Assembly (NCBI GenBank): GCA_902476765.1
Contig: CABSEJ010000002.1
Coordinates: forward strand, 4,282-68,281
Direction: 5' to 3'
From: an uncultured Blautia sp.
Lineage (GTDB): Bacteria > Bacillota > Clostridia > Lachnospirales > Lachnospiraceae
DNA: 64,000 nt
Shown here: one piece after another, positions 8,801 through 17,446 of the stretch
Numbering within the stretch: the stretch's first letter is position 1
How the letters are laid out: every line of letters starts with the position of its first letter
Position numbers and translations under genes: made by a program
Notes under the pieces: generated by a model
What the model was told of the DNA's origin: nothing
Seen by the model: the letters and a program-made list of their open reading frames with translations, nothing else
The model's database searches: none

Positions 8801-10525
8801 TCAACCTTCAATCCCCATGTAAGGAAGGATATTCGTAAATACTTCCCTGATAACAGGGGCGGCAATAGTACCTCCGTAGTAGACACCCTGGGGGTCGTGT
8901 ATAACACAGATAGCCAGTACCTGGGGATTTTCCGCCGGAGTAAAGCCCAGAAAAGAAGAGATATAACGGTTAGCGCTTCTGGGGAGAGTCTGAGAAGTAG
9001 CCGTCTTTCCTCCTATGGTCCTGCCCTCTATGGCCGCATTTTTCCCGGAGCCTTCAGACACCACCTTTTCCAAAATATACCGCACCTGCTGAGAAACTTC
9101 CTCAGTAACAATACCGCTCTTTGTCTCATATTTAAGCTCCTCCACCAGATTTCCCTCCTCATCCGTAACCCTTACTCCGAAATGAGGAGTTACCCGGGTG
9201 CCTCCGTTAATAATGGAACTGACAGTGGTAGCCAGCTGGATAGGTGTAATCTGAAAAGACTGGCCAAAAGATATAGTGGCAAGTTCCACTTCTCCTATAT
9301 CTTCTTTTTTATGCATAATAGTTCCTGCCTCCCCAGGTAGGTCGATTCCAGTCTTTTCCATCAGGCCAAACTGCTGGAAATATTTATAATAATTGTCCAC
9401 TCCCAGCCGCAGTCCCACTTCGATAAATACAGGATTACAGGAATTCATAGCGCCCTCTACAAAATTTTCTGCTCCGTGTCCTGTCCTTTTGTGGCAGTGA
9501 ATCCTTCTGTCCTCCACAATCTTAAACCCGGGACAGCTAAACTGGTCATCCATATGGACCACTCCCTGAGAAAGCCCTGCGGCCATGGTGATAATTTTAA
9601 AGGTAGAGCCTGGCTCATAGGTGTCGTTGATGGTAGGATTTCTCCACATCTGATTGCAGGCGTCCTGAAATTCCTGGTCCGTCATCTGGGAGACATCCGC
9701 CCCTGTGTTTAAGGTAAAGGGGTCGTTTAAATCAAACTCCGGCACATTGGCATTGGCATAGATTTCTCCATTCTGGGGATTCATAAGCAGAATAGACACA
9801 GCATCCGCTTCTTTTTCTTCCATTACCTTTTCCGCAGCCTGCTGCACATACATCTGCAGATTTTTATCCAAACTCACCTGTAAATTATATCCGGGTATGG
9901 GTTCCACCCTGCTTTCACCCAACTGGGAAATTTCCACACCCCGTGCATCGGTGGTGGTCAGGATTTTTCCGTCCACACCCCTGAGTACATCCTCATACAT
10001 AACCTCCAGCCCCACAATGCCCTGATTGTCTCCCCCCGTAAATCCCAGCACCTTAGAGGCCAGTTCCTCATAGGGATAATACCGTTTAAAATCTTCGTCC
10101 ACCTTCACCCCCTCCAGTCCGTAGCTGCGAATCTTATCTCCCACTGACTTTTCCACATTAGTTTTCACTCGTTCTATAGAAGACACCGTCTCTACTCTTT
10201 TTCGGGCAGTCTCCTCCGAAATCCCCAGCTCTTTCACCAGCATATCAATAACTTTTTCCGGCTCTTTTATCTGGCTGTGTATTACAGAAATGGTACACAC
10301 CGCTTTATTATCTGCCAGAACTTCTCCCTTGCTATCCAGGATTTTTCCTCTGGCCGCCTTTATATCCCGCTCCCTTTCATGGAGCTGCTCCGCCTTCTGG
10401 GCGTAATAATCAGAGCGGATAACCATCAGATACACCATTCTGCCCATAAGCCCCAGAAGCATAAACCCACAGGCGGCAAAGACAATCACGGTTTTCTTCT
10501 TGTGATAGGTCCTGTTTTTTCTCAT
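8801..10525 (-). CDS. Class B penicillin-binding protein, SpoVD/FtsI-like
   Basis: A 574-residue transpeptidase with one N-terminal membrane helix (about 12-35), a dimerisation domain and a C-terminal penicillin-binding domain. The nucleophile is S307 in PGSTFK; the second motif is S362-C-N. The third motif reads K507-T-A-T-S, where most class B PBPs have KTG. The C-terminal PASTA domain of many SpoVD proteins is absent. It is the second of two consecutive dcw PBPs, the same arrangement as pbpB-spoVD in Bacillus, which suggests a spore-cortex role. A terminator upstream and its own promoter set the gene apart from the first PBP. The SpoVD assignment is from context; a vegetative FtsI role is possible. 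Confidence 0.82.
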   Translation of the reverse strand: MRKNRTYHKKKTVIVFAACGFMLLGLMGRMVYLMVIRSDYYAQKAEQLHERERDIKAARGKILDSKGEVLADNKAVCTISVIHSQIKEPEKVIDMLVKELGISEETARKRVETVSSIERVKTNVEKSVGDKIRSYGLEGVKVDEDFKRYYPYEELASKVLGFTGGDNQGIVGLEVMYEDVLRGVDGKILTTTDARGVEISQLGESRVEPIPGYNLQVSLDKNLQMYVQQAAEKVMEEKEADAVSILLMNPQNGEIYANANVPEFDLNDPFTLNTGADVSQMTDQEFQDACNQMWRNPTINDTYEPGSTFKIITMAAGLSQGVVHMDDQFSCPGFKIVEDRRIHCHKRTGHGAENFVEGAMNSCNPVFIEVGLRLGVDNYYKYFQQFGLMEKTGIDLPGEAGTIMHKKEDIGEVELATISFGQSFQITPIQLATTVSSIINGGTRVTPHFGVRVTDEEGNLVEELKYETKSGIVTEEVSQQVRYILEKVVSEGSGKNAAIEGRTIGGKTATSQTLPRSANRYISSFLGFTPAENPQVLAICVIHDPQGVYYGGTIAAPVIREVFTNILPYMGIEG

Positions 10526-10555
10526 TTTCCTACAGACTCCCGGGATTATCTTTAT

Positions 10556-10585
10556 ATTATATGTCTTTTGCAGGGAATCCTATGC
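10556..10585 (-). promoter_or_regulatory. Promoter of the SpoVD-like PBP operon, sporulation-sigma-like
   Basis: On the minus strand CATATAAT (10556-10563) matches the SigE -10 pattern CATACAnT at seven of eight positions and, with the next base, the SigK pattern CATAnnnTA. GCATAGG (10579-10585) stands 15 bp upstream and resembles a SigE -35. The same -10 contains TATAAT, so a sigma-A reading is possible, but no clear TTGACA-like -35 lies at 17 bp. The start codon is about 31 bp downstream. Confidence 0.45.
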
Positions 10586-10591
10586 ATGATG

Positions 10592-10636
10592 AAAAAATAC
10601 CTTCAGTGTACAAGGGATCTTTGTACACTGAAGGTA
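10592..10636 (-). terminator. Intrinsic terminator between the two PBP genes
   Basis: Arms 10598-10613 and 10621-10636 are perfect inverted repeats of 16 bp with a 7-base loop. On the minus strand the stem runs into TTTTTT (10592-10597). It would stop transcription coming from mraZ-rsmH-ftsL-pbp before the SpoVD-like gene. Confidence 0.88.
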
Positions 10637-10767
10637 AGAAAAAAAGAGAACCAGGTTCCCGGTTTTTCACAACCCTTTCCCGATTCTCATTCTTTTGAAA
10701 CAAGCACGCCTGCTGAGTCAGCATCACCCTACATATAAATACCCGGATTTTACCGTGCCGTCTGCAC

Positions 10768-12924
10768 TTATTCTTCCTCATCCTGGTCCAGCTCTTCCGT
10801 GTCATAGACATCCTCATAGGAATCATCGTTTTCGTCAATACCAGCTTGTTCATTGGTAATTCCGTCTGTATATTCGTCATTTAAATCTTCTTCTGATTCC
10901 AATGGGTCTCCGTCCCCATAGCCCTGGTCTAAAACTGTACCGTAAGGATTAGAAACGCCGTCTTCCACAATATCTGTGAATTTTGGTACTCCATAAAATC
11001 CCTCCCACAACACTGTGGCACCTTCCGACTCTTCATCCTGGTAAACATTCATATAAGGCAGTACCTCGGACATAATAGCCTGGGCCAGGTACTGGGCATA
11101 GCTGCTGGATGCCTGGCTTTCCACATTGGGTGTATCCACAACCACATAAATCAGCATTTCAGGCTGGTCCAGAGGGGCAAAACCAATAAAGGATACCAGA
11201 TAATTTCCTTTTTCCTTTTCAGTCAGCTTCTCTGCAGTTCCAGTCTTACCGCCCATAGAGTATCCCTGAACCTTAGCTTTGGTACTGGTACCGCTGGCAA
11301 CACTCATTCCCATATATTCCCGGATGTCGGCTGATACTTCTTCGGATATAGGACTTTTTAAAACATTTGGGCTGATATTTTCCACAGTTTTTCCATCCTG
11401 GTCTGTAATCTCCTTTACCAGATGAGGCTGGTAATAGGTGCCCCCGTTAATAGCTGCAGCCATAGCCGCAATTTCCTGAATCATGGTACAGGTAAAGCCT
11501 TGTCCAAAGGCAGAGGTGGACAGCTCCATCTCATACATATCACTTTCTGCAAAAAGAATTCCTGTTCCCTCCCCCGGCAAGTCAATACCGGTTCTGGTTC
11601 CAAAATTAAATTTGCTCTGGTAATTCAGGAATTCCGCAGACCCCATTCTTCTTCCGATAGCCATCATACCATCGTTGCAGGAATTCTGGATAACCTCTCC
11701 CAGACTTTCTGCTCCATGGCTGTTGGGATACACAGCACATCGAACGAAATCTTCTCCAATCTGCTGGCCGCCGTCACAATAAAATCTGGAGTTCTCTGTA
11801 ATGGCCCCTGATTCCAGGGCTCCCGCCACCACTATGGGCTTTACCACAGAACCAGGCTCGTAATCATCGCTGATACAAAAATTTCTCCACATATCGAAAA
11901 GAGCTTCTCTTGTCTCTTCATCTGTCATTTCGTCAATGGCTTCTTCTGTATAAAGTCCGGTTAAATCCCTGGGTTCGTTTAAGTCGTAGCTTCCGGAGCT
12001 GGCCATGGCAAGAATTTCTCCTGTATTGGGGTCCTCCACAATAACCCCTATATTCTCGGCTCCCTTTTTTTGCTCTCCCACCTTATTATTAGGGCCTGCA
12101 GACAGAGCCCGGTCAAAGGCTGAAATATACTTCTCCACAATTTCCTGTATAGTTGCGTCCAATGTAGTAGTAAGATTTTTGCCGTCTACTGCTTCCACAA
12201 TGGTCTGCCCCTGGTCTGTGTCTTCACTGAGATAACCGAACTTTCTGCCGTTGGTTCCGTTAAGAGTATTATTATAATACCCCTCCAGGCCCCAGTCTGC
12301 TGTATTTCCCGTATCCACAAAACCGATAACATCGCAGGCCAAATCCTCCAGTGGATAAACTCTTTTATAGGTATCTTCAAAATAAATCCCCTGGACATTT
12401 CTCCTTCTGCTCAGTTCATCGTCCCCCAGTGCTTCCTGCTCTTCCTCTGTATCAGGTACGGAATTAGCAGCCTCAAAGGCCTTTTTGTCATCCATGGAGA
12501 CTTCTTTTTTCAGAATCTGGTACTGACTGTTAGCGGTATTCTCGTTGGTGAGAAGTCCTTCCGCCTTTTCCCTGTCAATGCCGAAATAATCTTCCAAAGC
12601 CGTCAGAGTAGGCTCTTTATAACTGTCTCTGTAATTAACGGCCTGGCAATCCAGAATCAGATTGTACACCTTTTCACTGTTGGCCAGCACTGTGCCGTTT
12701 CGGTCGGTAATAGTTCCTCTTCGGAAAGGAATCGTAGTATTCGTATACTGCTGCTGAGATTGGGAAAGTACCTGCTGGGTATATTTATTCCCTTCTTTGG
12801 CATTGATTACCGTAATTCCTGCCAATAAACTGACAAAAGCCAGCAGAGTCACTCCAAAAACTCCGGCCAGCTTTCGTTTCATCTTTTTTGTTAATTTTCG
12901 TCTCTTAGATTCTTCCTTTTTCAA
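10768..12924 (-). CDS. Class B penicillin-binding protein, septal transpeptidase (PBP2B/FtsI-like)
   Basis: A 718-residue peptidoglycan transpeptidase with a basic cytoplasmic start, one membrane helix (about 20-40), a dimerisation/pedestal domain and a transpeptidase domain. Catalytic motifs are S359-V-V-K, S415-C-N and K560-T-G-T, all intact. The last 60 or so residues form an unusually acidic extracellular tail (Asp/Glu-rich). It starts inside the ftsL stop codon (ATGA overlap), matching ftsL-pbpB of Bacillus, so it is the probable partner of FtsL and the SEDS polymerase in septal wall synthesis. A perfect terminator follows 130 bp after the stop. Confidence 0.88.
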   Translation of the reverse strand: MKKEESKRRKLTKKMKRKLAGVFGVTLLAFVSLLAGITVINAKEGNKYTQQVLSQSQQQYTNTTIPFRRGTITDRNGTVLANSEKVYNLILDCQAVNYRDSYKEPTLTALEDYFGIDREKAEGLLTNENTANSQYQILKKEVSMDDKKAFEAANSVPDTEEEQEALGDDELSRRRNVQGIYFEDTYKRVYPLEDLACDVIGFVDTGNTADWGLEGYYNNTLNGTNGRKFGYLSEDTDQGQTIVEAVDGKNLTTTLDATIQEIVEKYISAFDRALSAGPNNKVGEQKKGAENIGVIVEDPNTGEILAMASSGSYDLNEPRDLTGLYTEEAIDEMTDEETREALFDMWRNFCISDDYEPGSVVKPIVVAGALESGAITENSRFYCDGGQQIGEDFVRCAVYPNSHGAESLGEVIQNSCNDGMMAIGRRMGSAEFLNYQSKFNFGTRTGIDLPGEGTGILFAESDMYEMELSTSAFGQGFTCTMIQEIAAMAAAINGGTYYQPHLVKEITDQDGKTVENISPNVLKSPISEEVSADIREYMGMSVASGTSTKAKVQGYSMGGKTGTAEKLTEKEKGNYLVSFIGFAPLDQPEMLIYVVVDTPNVESQASSSYAQYLAQAIMSEVLPYMNVYQDEESEGATVLWEGFYGVPKFTDIVEDGVSNPYGTVLDQGYGDGDPLESEEDLNDEYTDGITNEQAGIDENDDSYEDVYDTEELDQDEEE

Positions 12925-13418
12925 TCTTCCACCTGCTTGCTGTCCGGGACATCCTGATACTGTCTCACATAGCTGTTATTTCCCGGTGTGTAGTATTTAA
13001 TCTGTTCCTCTGTAGCAAACTCCATACCCAGCTCGTTAATGGCCCGGTCCCGGATTTCATCCAAATCCACCCCCGTAAGCACCTGGCTGTAGTATGCATC
13101 ATTATCCTCTTTTAACTGGTTCAGCTCCAGCTCCTTTGCGGCCACCGTGCTTTTCTGTGCGGTAATTTCTGCGGTAAGCTTCACGTAATGTACACAGGCT
13201 CCTGTAGCCAAGGCGCATACAATTCCAAGAAAAGCAATATAACCTCTGCTCATATTTGTACTCTTTGCCCTGTTCTTCTGTGCCGTCCTGCTCAGCTCTC
13301 GTTTAGGCTGCCTCGGCTGCTCATCCAGCCTGCGGGCAGCGTTCCCGTCCTCATAGTAAGCGGCCTGCCTTAGGACTCTCCTATTGTCATACCTGTTACG
13401 GTTTCTTGTTCCTGCCAT
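12921..13418 (-). CDS. ftsL: Cell division protein FtsL
   Basis: A 165-residue small bitopic protein. A basic, Arg-rich cytoplasmic half (about residues 1-55) is followed by one membrane helix (about 58-75) and an extracellular coiled coil with Leu heptads (about 80-115). This is the FtsL/DivIC layout, and the position between rsmH and the septal PBP is diagnostic. FtsL activates the FtsW-PBP complex together with DivIC and DivIB. It ends overlapping the PBP start by 4 bp. Sequence conservation in the family is low, so the call depends mainly on topology and position. Confidence 0.85.
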   Translation of the reverse strand: MAGTRNRNRYDNRRVLRQAAYYEDGNAARRLDEQPRQPKRELSRTAQKNRAKSTNMSRGYIAFLGIVCALATGACVHYVKLTAEITAQKSTVAAKELELNQLKEDNDAYYSQVLTGVDLDEIRDRAINELGMEFATEEQIKYYTPGNNSYVRQYQDVPDSKQVED

Positions 13419-13445
13419 GAAACTCTCCTTTTAAAGACCTGGCTC

Positions 13446-14387
13446 TCATTGCTTCACCCGCTCAAATACCCGCAGCTTAGCACTTTTAGAACGTGGATTT
13501 TCCTCCAGCTCTTCCTGGCTTGGAAGTATTGGCTTTCTGGTAATCACCCTGCCTCTGGAAACATTCCCGCATACACATACCGGAAAATTAGAAGGACAGG
13601 TACAGGGATTTTCATTTTTCTTAAAAATGGTCTTCACAATCCTATCCTCCAGAGAATGAAAGGTAATCACACAGATTCTTCCCTGGTGATTCAAAAGCTT
13701 GATCATATCATCCAGGCTGTCTCTCAAAACCTCCAGCTCCTGATTTAACTCAATCCGGATAGCCTGAAAAGTTCTCTTAGCCGGATGTCCTCCCACGGCC
13801 CTCATTTTCATGGGAATGGCATGTTTGATGATTTCTGCCAGTTCCCCAGTAGTATCTATGGCTTTTTTCTGTCTTTCCAGACAGATGTGCTTGGCGATAT
13901 TTTTTGCGAACTTGTCTTCCCCATAGTCACGAATAATACGGTACAGCTCCATTTCGCTGTAAGTATTCACAATATCCCTGGCCGTACGGGGATTCCTCTG
14001 GTCCATACGCATGTCAAGAGGGACATCCTCCCGATAAGTAAAGCCTCTCTCACTGTTGTCCAATTGGTAGGAAGATACCCCCAAATCTAAAATAATCCCA
14101 TCTACCGATGCGATTCCTATTTTCTGCAGTTCTTTTTTCATGTTGCAATAGTTGCTGCGGATGATGGTCACATTCTCCCTAAACTTCTGTAACCTTTCCC
14201 CCGCAGCCTTTATTGCAGCCTCATCTTGATCTATACCTATCAAGCTCCCCTTGGCAGATAGCTGCTGACATATCCTGTAGGAATGTCCGCCGCCTCCTAA
14301 TGTTCCATCAACATAGACTCCGTCGGGTTTTACCCTTAAATTCCCGACTGTCTCTTCCAGTAATACGGATTGGTGTTTAAATTCCAT
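13446..14387 (-). CDS. rsmH: 16S rRNA (cytosine-1402-N4)-methyltransferase RsmH
   Basis: A 313-residue cytoplasmic SAM-dependent methyltransferase that modifies C1402 in the 16S decoding centre. Visible motifs are [10 protein letters not shown] at the N terminus, [11 protein letters not shown] (SAM loop), [35 protein letters not shown] and [11 protein letters not shown] near the C terminus. A CxC pair ([13 protein letters not shown]) lies close to the end, as is common in this family. It follows mraZ by 18 bp and is the second gene of the dcw transcript. Confidence 0.97.
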   Translation of the reverse strand: MEFKHQSVLLEETVGNLRVKPDGVYVDGTLGGGGHSYRICQQLSAKGSLIGIDQDEAAIKAAGERLQKFRENVTIIRSNYCNMKKELQKIGIASVDGIILDLGVSSYQLDNSERGFTYREDVPLDMRMDQRNPRTARDIVNTYSEMELYRIIRDYGEDKFAKNIAKHICLERQKKAIDTTGELAEIIKHAIPMKMRAVGGHPAKRTFQAIRIELNQELEVLRDSLDDMIKLLNHQGRICVITFHSLEDRIVKTIFKKNENPCTCPSNFPVCVCGNVSRGRVITRKPILPSQEELEENPRSKSAKLRVFERVKQ

Positions 14388-14405
14388 TTTCTTCTCCCGG
14401 CAAAC

Positions 14406-14837
14406 TCAGATAACAATGCCCATATTCTGCATACCCTCTGCAATGGCGTCCATATCCTCATAGTTGCTGTTTTCCAACCACTTTTCCTTACTCCAGACTT
14501 CGATCCTTGTAAGATTTCCCGTAAGCACTACATCCTTATTCAGACCGGCAAATTCCCGAAGCGTCTGGGGCACGAGAATTCTCCCCTGCCGGTCCAGCTC
14601 GCACATAGTTGCACTGGCTACAAAGAAACGTAAGAAGGCTCTTGCATTTTTATCATTAAGTGGTAAAGCTTTCAGCTTTTCTTCAAAGTTTTTCCATTCA
14701 TCTCTGGGATAGATAGACAGACAACCGTCCAGACCCTTGGTGAGTACGAACTCTTCCCCCAGCTCCTCCCGGAACTTGGAAGGAATAATCATCCTCCCCT
14801 TTGCGTCGATTGTATGGCTATACTCTCCCATAAACAT
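14406..14837 (-). CDS. mraZ: Transcriptional regulator MraZ
   Basis: A 143-residue protein with two AbrB-like swapped-hairpin repeats: [22 protein letters not shown] at the N terminus and [20 protein letters not shown] in the second half. MraZ forms rings that bind phased repeats in its own promoter and controls the dcw operon. The start at 14837 is preferred over an ATG 26 codons upstream because all family members begin MFMGEY and AAGGTG lies 8 bases before it. Four candidate binding boxes lie in the leader just upstream, which supports autoregulation. Confidence 0.95.
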   Translation of the reverse strand: MFMGEYSHTIDAKGRMIIPSKFREELGEEFVLTKGLDGCLSIYPRDEWKNFEEKLKALPLNDKNARAFLRFFVASATMCELDRQGRILVPQTLREFAGLNKDVVLTGNLTRIEVWSKEKWLENSNYEDMDAIAEGMQNMGIVI

Positions 14838-14921
14838 ATGAACGTCACCTTCTTTCGTGAGGATACGATTCTCCCCTTCGTGTCCTCCATGGTTCATACG
14901 GGCCGCTTCTGCCATCAGCTA

Positions 14922-14959
14922 CCCATTTCGTACCACTTTTCACCACTTTCTACCACTTA
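14922..14959 (-). promoter_or_regulatory. MraZ operator: four phased GTGG-type boxes
   Basis: On the minus strand AAGTGG, AAGTGG, AAGTGG and AATGGG begin at steps of 10-11 bases (plus-strand CCACTT at 14953, 14943 and 14933, and CCCATT at 14922). This matches the AAAGTGG/GTGG direct repeats known as MraZ boxes. They lie directly downstream of the predicted start of transcription, where a ring-shaped repressor would block the polymerase. Confidence 0.8.
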
Positions 14960-14966
14960 TATGCCC

Positions 14967-14995
14967 ATTCTATACCAAGATAGTGCAAAACGCAA
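14967..14995 (-). promoter_or_regulatory. mraZ (dcw) promoter
   Basis: On the minus strand TTGCGT (14990-14995) and TAGAAT (14967-14972) are 17 bp apart. The predicted start near 14960 leads straight into the MraZ boxes. The leader to the mraZ start is about 120 bases. Confidence 0.6.
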
Positions 14996-15022
14996 GAGGA
15001 ACATTTGTTTTTTAGGAAATCC

Positions 15023-15083
15023 AAAAAAAGGAAAAAGAGAGCTGATGCCTGATAAACCCGGTTTTCCAAGCATTGCTCTCTTT
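15023..15083 (-). terminator. Terminator between the Spo0E-like gene and mraZ
   Basis: On the minus strand AAAGAGAGC (15075-15083) pairs with GCTCTCTTT (15034-15042), followed by TTCC and a further run of seven T. The loop is long, with a possible inner three-base pair. It lies 26 bp past the Spo0E-like stop and insulates the dcw promoter. Confidence 0.6.
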
Positions 15084-15108
15084 CCTTAAACTCCTGCGGT
15101 CCTGTCTT

Positions 15109-15309
15109 TTAATGCATTTTGCTTCTTGTTGTAAGACAAGGATTTCTATCCTCCTCTTTCCGAAGACTGCCTTTTAAATACTCCTCAAGCAGACAATCCA
15201 GCAATCTGCTGATGTCAAGAACAGTCTGCCACGCCTGCTTCTGGGCTATGGCTGCATCCAGCGCTTCTCTGGTACTTTCTATTTTCCTCTTTAACTCTGC
15301 CTGCGTCAT
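15109..15309 (-). CDS. Spo0E-like aspartyl-phosphate phosphatase family protein
   Basis: A 66-residue helical protein beginning MTQAELKRKIESTREAL and carrying VLDISRLLDCLLEEYLKG, which fits the Spo0E family pattern of an N-terminal helix followed by SxxLDxLI(x)xY. Family members dephosphorylate Spo0A~P and delay sporulation. The start at 15309 has AGGAG 6 bases upstream; the longer frame to 15393 is basic and unlike the family. It stands alone between ychF and mraZ, with its own terminator. The signature is short, so other small helical proteins cannot be ruled out. Confidence 0.62.
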   Translation of the reverse strand: MTQAELKRKIESTREALDAAIAQKQAWQTVLDISRLLDCLLEEYLKGSLRKEEDRNPCLTTRSKMH

Positions 15310-15493
15310 CCTATACTCCTGCCGTTTCTTATGGAGAAAGGCTGGTCCACAGCTTCCTAATCTAAGAGGAGACCTACCAGGGTCCTTTCTCATTCCATCA
15401 GTGTTCCTACTGCTTATTCCTTCGTGACAAAAGCTGCGCTCGTACAGGCCGCAGTTAAATCATACCTTATTATGATTTTTCTTTTTCTCTTTT

Positions 15494-16591
15494 TTATACA
15501 TTAAAGCGGAAGAGAATCACATCTCCGTCCTGAACCACATAATCTTTACCTTCCATACGCACCAGACCTTTTTCCCTGGCACCTGCATAGGAGCCGCAGT
15601 CCAATAAATCCTGGTAATTCACCACTTCAGCTTTAATAAAGCCACGCTCAAAATCCGAATGAATCTTTCCTGCAGCCTGAGGTGCCTTAGTTCCTACCTT
15701 AATAGTCCAGGCTCTGGTCTCATCCTCCCCTGAAGTCAAGAAACTTAAAAGCCCCAGCAGACGGTAACTGGCTATGATTAACTTCTCTAAACCAGATTGT
15801 TTGATTCCCAAATCCTCCAAAAATTCTTTTTTCTCGTCCTCTTCCAGTTCAGAAATTTCCTGTTCTATCTCTGCACAGAGAGCGAAAACCTCGCTGTTCG
15901 TCTGGGCCGCATACTCTCTCACCTTCTGCACATGTGGATTGGACTGAGCGTCATCTGCCAAATCCTCCTCTGCCACATTAGCCGCATAAATAACCGGTTT
16001 ATAGGTCAGCAGGTTGTATTCCTTCATAAAAGCTTCCTGGTCCTCGTCCTCCAGTTCTAAAGTGGAAGCAGGGCGTCCATCTTCCAGATGCTTTTTAATT
16101 TTATTTAAGAATTCCAGCTCCTTTCCTGCCTCCTTGTCCATTCTGGCTGTTTTTGCAGTCTTAGCGATACGGCGCTCCAGAATTTCTAAATCAGAAAAGA
16201 TAAGTTCCAGATTGATGGTTTCTATATCTCTCATAGGGTCAATGGAGCCGTCCACGTGGACTACATTTTCATCCTCAAAACATCTTACCACATGTACAAT
16301 GGCATCCACCTCACGGATATTGGCTAAAAACTGGTTTCCCAATCCCTCTCCCTTAGAGGCACCCTTTACCAATCCTGCAATGTCCACAAACTCAATTACC
16401 GCCGGAGTAACTTTTTTAGATTGATAAAAATCCCCTAAAAGCTTCAGTCTTTCATCCGGTACCGCCACGATTCCCACGTTAGGGTCAATGGTACAGAAAG
16501 GATAATTGGCAGACTCTGCTCCTGCCTTTGTCAGAGAATTAAACAATGTGCTTTTGCCTACATTAGGCAGTCCAACGATTCCTAATTTCAT
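15494..16591 (-). CDS. ychF: Redox-regulated ATPase/GTPase YchF (OLA1 family)
   Basis: A 365-residue P-loop protein of the Obg-related family, normal full length. Walker A is GLPNVGKSTLFNSLT; the switch II region reads DIAGLVKGASKGEGLGNQFL; the base-recognition motif is the degenerate Asn-containing YAANVAEED typical of YchF, which prefers ATP. The C-terminal TGS domain ends KDYVVQDGDVILFRFNV. YchF binds ribosomes and affects stress responses. It appears monocistronic, with about 200 bp of upstream sequence before thiN. Confidence 0.96.
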   Translation of the reverse strand: MKLGIVGLPNVGKSTLFNSLTKAGAESANYPFCTIDPNVGIVAVPDERLKLLGDFYQSKKVTPAVIEFVDIAGLVKGASKGEGLGNQFLANIREVDAIVHVVRCFEDENVVHVDGSIDPMRDIETINLELIFSDLEILERRIAKTAKTARMDKEAGKELEFLNKIKKHLEDGRPASTLELEDEDQEAFMKEYNLLTYKPVIYAANVAEEDLADDAQSNPHVQKVREYAAQTNSEVFALCAEIEQEISELEEDEKKEFLEDLGIKQSGLEKLIIASYRLLGLLSFLTSGEDETRAWTIKVGTKAPQAAGKIHSDFERGFIKAEVVNYQDLLDCGSYAGAREKGLVRMEGKDYVVQDGDVILFRFNV

Positions 16592-16794
16592 TTTATGCTT
16601 TACCTATCCAGAAAGCCTTGATTTTACTGGCTTTCTGCCTTTCTCTAAATTTTATCTGCGCCGTTTCTCCCTTCCGTATACAAAGGGGTAAACGCCTTTC
16701 CCATGTTATGTTTCTATGTTATTTACAGGCCGACGCCGTATTTTCTATATCAAAAAACAGTCTACCGCAACTATAGAGTATAGCACTATTCTAT

Positions 16795-17445
16795 TTATTT
16801 GTCCCGGGACATAATCATCAACAGCCGTCCGCTTCGAAATGTAACCCGGGCAGTTTTCTCCTCTATTTCGTTGCTGACACCAATGCCGTCCCAGTTGTAC
16901 ATGGTATAGTTCTCCAAAGGATATTTAAAGCCCTCCAGGTTCAGACCTTCCACCTTATCTCCTAAAGAAAAGAAAGAAATATAAGTACCCGGCAGCTTTT
17001 CCCTGGGAATTTCCATACCTTTATCCAGTACGGTAATCACATTTTGTTCATCTAAAATCCAAGCCTGGGCTCCTTTCTCCAGGGGAACCTGCAAGGACTG
17101 AAGATTAGCCATATAATGGTCCAATCTTCCTCCCGTAGCTCCCAGAAGAAAAATCCGGTCACTATTCAGCTCCAATGCCAGTTCCAAACCGATTCTGGTA
17201 TCCGAAGCGTCTTTCTCCGGCTTATACCTTTTTACGGGAATCTGGTTCTGATTCTCATAATACTCTAATGTTTCAGGAATAATACTGTCAAAGTCTCCCA
17301 AAATATAATTGGGATATATCTGGTTTCTCCTGCAAAACTCTAATCCTCTGTCAATCCCAATGATGCAATCCGGCTTTATTCTCTCAAAAGCCTTTCTGGC
17401 AAAATTTTCATCAATGGGGCCTCCACACACCAATATGGTATCCAT
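16795..17445 (-). CDS. thiN: Thiamine pyrophosphokinase
   Basis: A 216-residue cytoplasmic enzyme that makes thiamine diphosphate from thiamine and ATP. Family features are IGIDRGLEFC, LGDFDSI (metal-binding Asp), EKDASDTRIGLELAL, LLGATGGRLDHYMANLQSL, and a C-terminal beta domain with GDKVEGLNLEGFKYPLEN and VSNEIEEKTARVTFRSGRLL. It starts 1 bp after the rpe stop as the last gene of rsgA-rpe-thiN, the usual order in Firmicutes. Confidence 0.94.
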   Translation of the reverse strand: MDTILVCGGPIDENFARKAFERIKPDCIIGIDRGLEFCRRNQIYPNYILGDFDSIIPETLEYYENQNQIPVKRYKPEKDASDTRIGLELALELNSDRIFLLGATGGRLDHYMANLQSLQVPLEKGAQAWILDEQNVITVLDKGMEIPREKLPGTYISFFSLGDKVEGLNLEGFKYPLENYTMYNWDGIGVSNEIEEKTARVTFRSGRLLMIMSRDK

Positions 17446-17446
17446 C

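Noticed and set aside
16605..16640. Terminator after thiN (AGAAAGCC/GGCTTTCT)
   Set aside because: The eight-base stem is close to the ychF start and lacks a T run on the minus strand; it may be a leader hairpin but has no further support.
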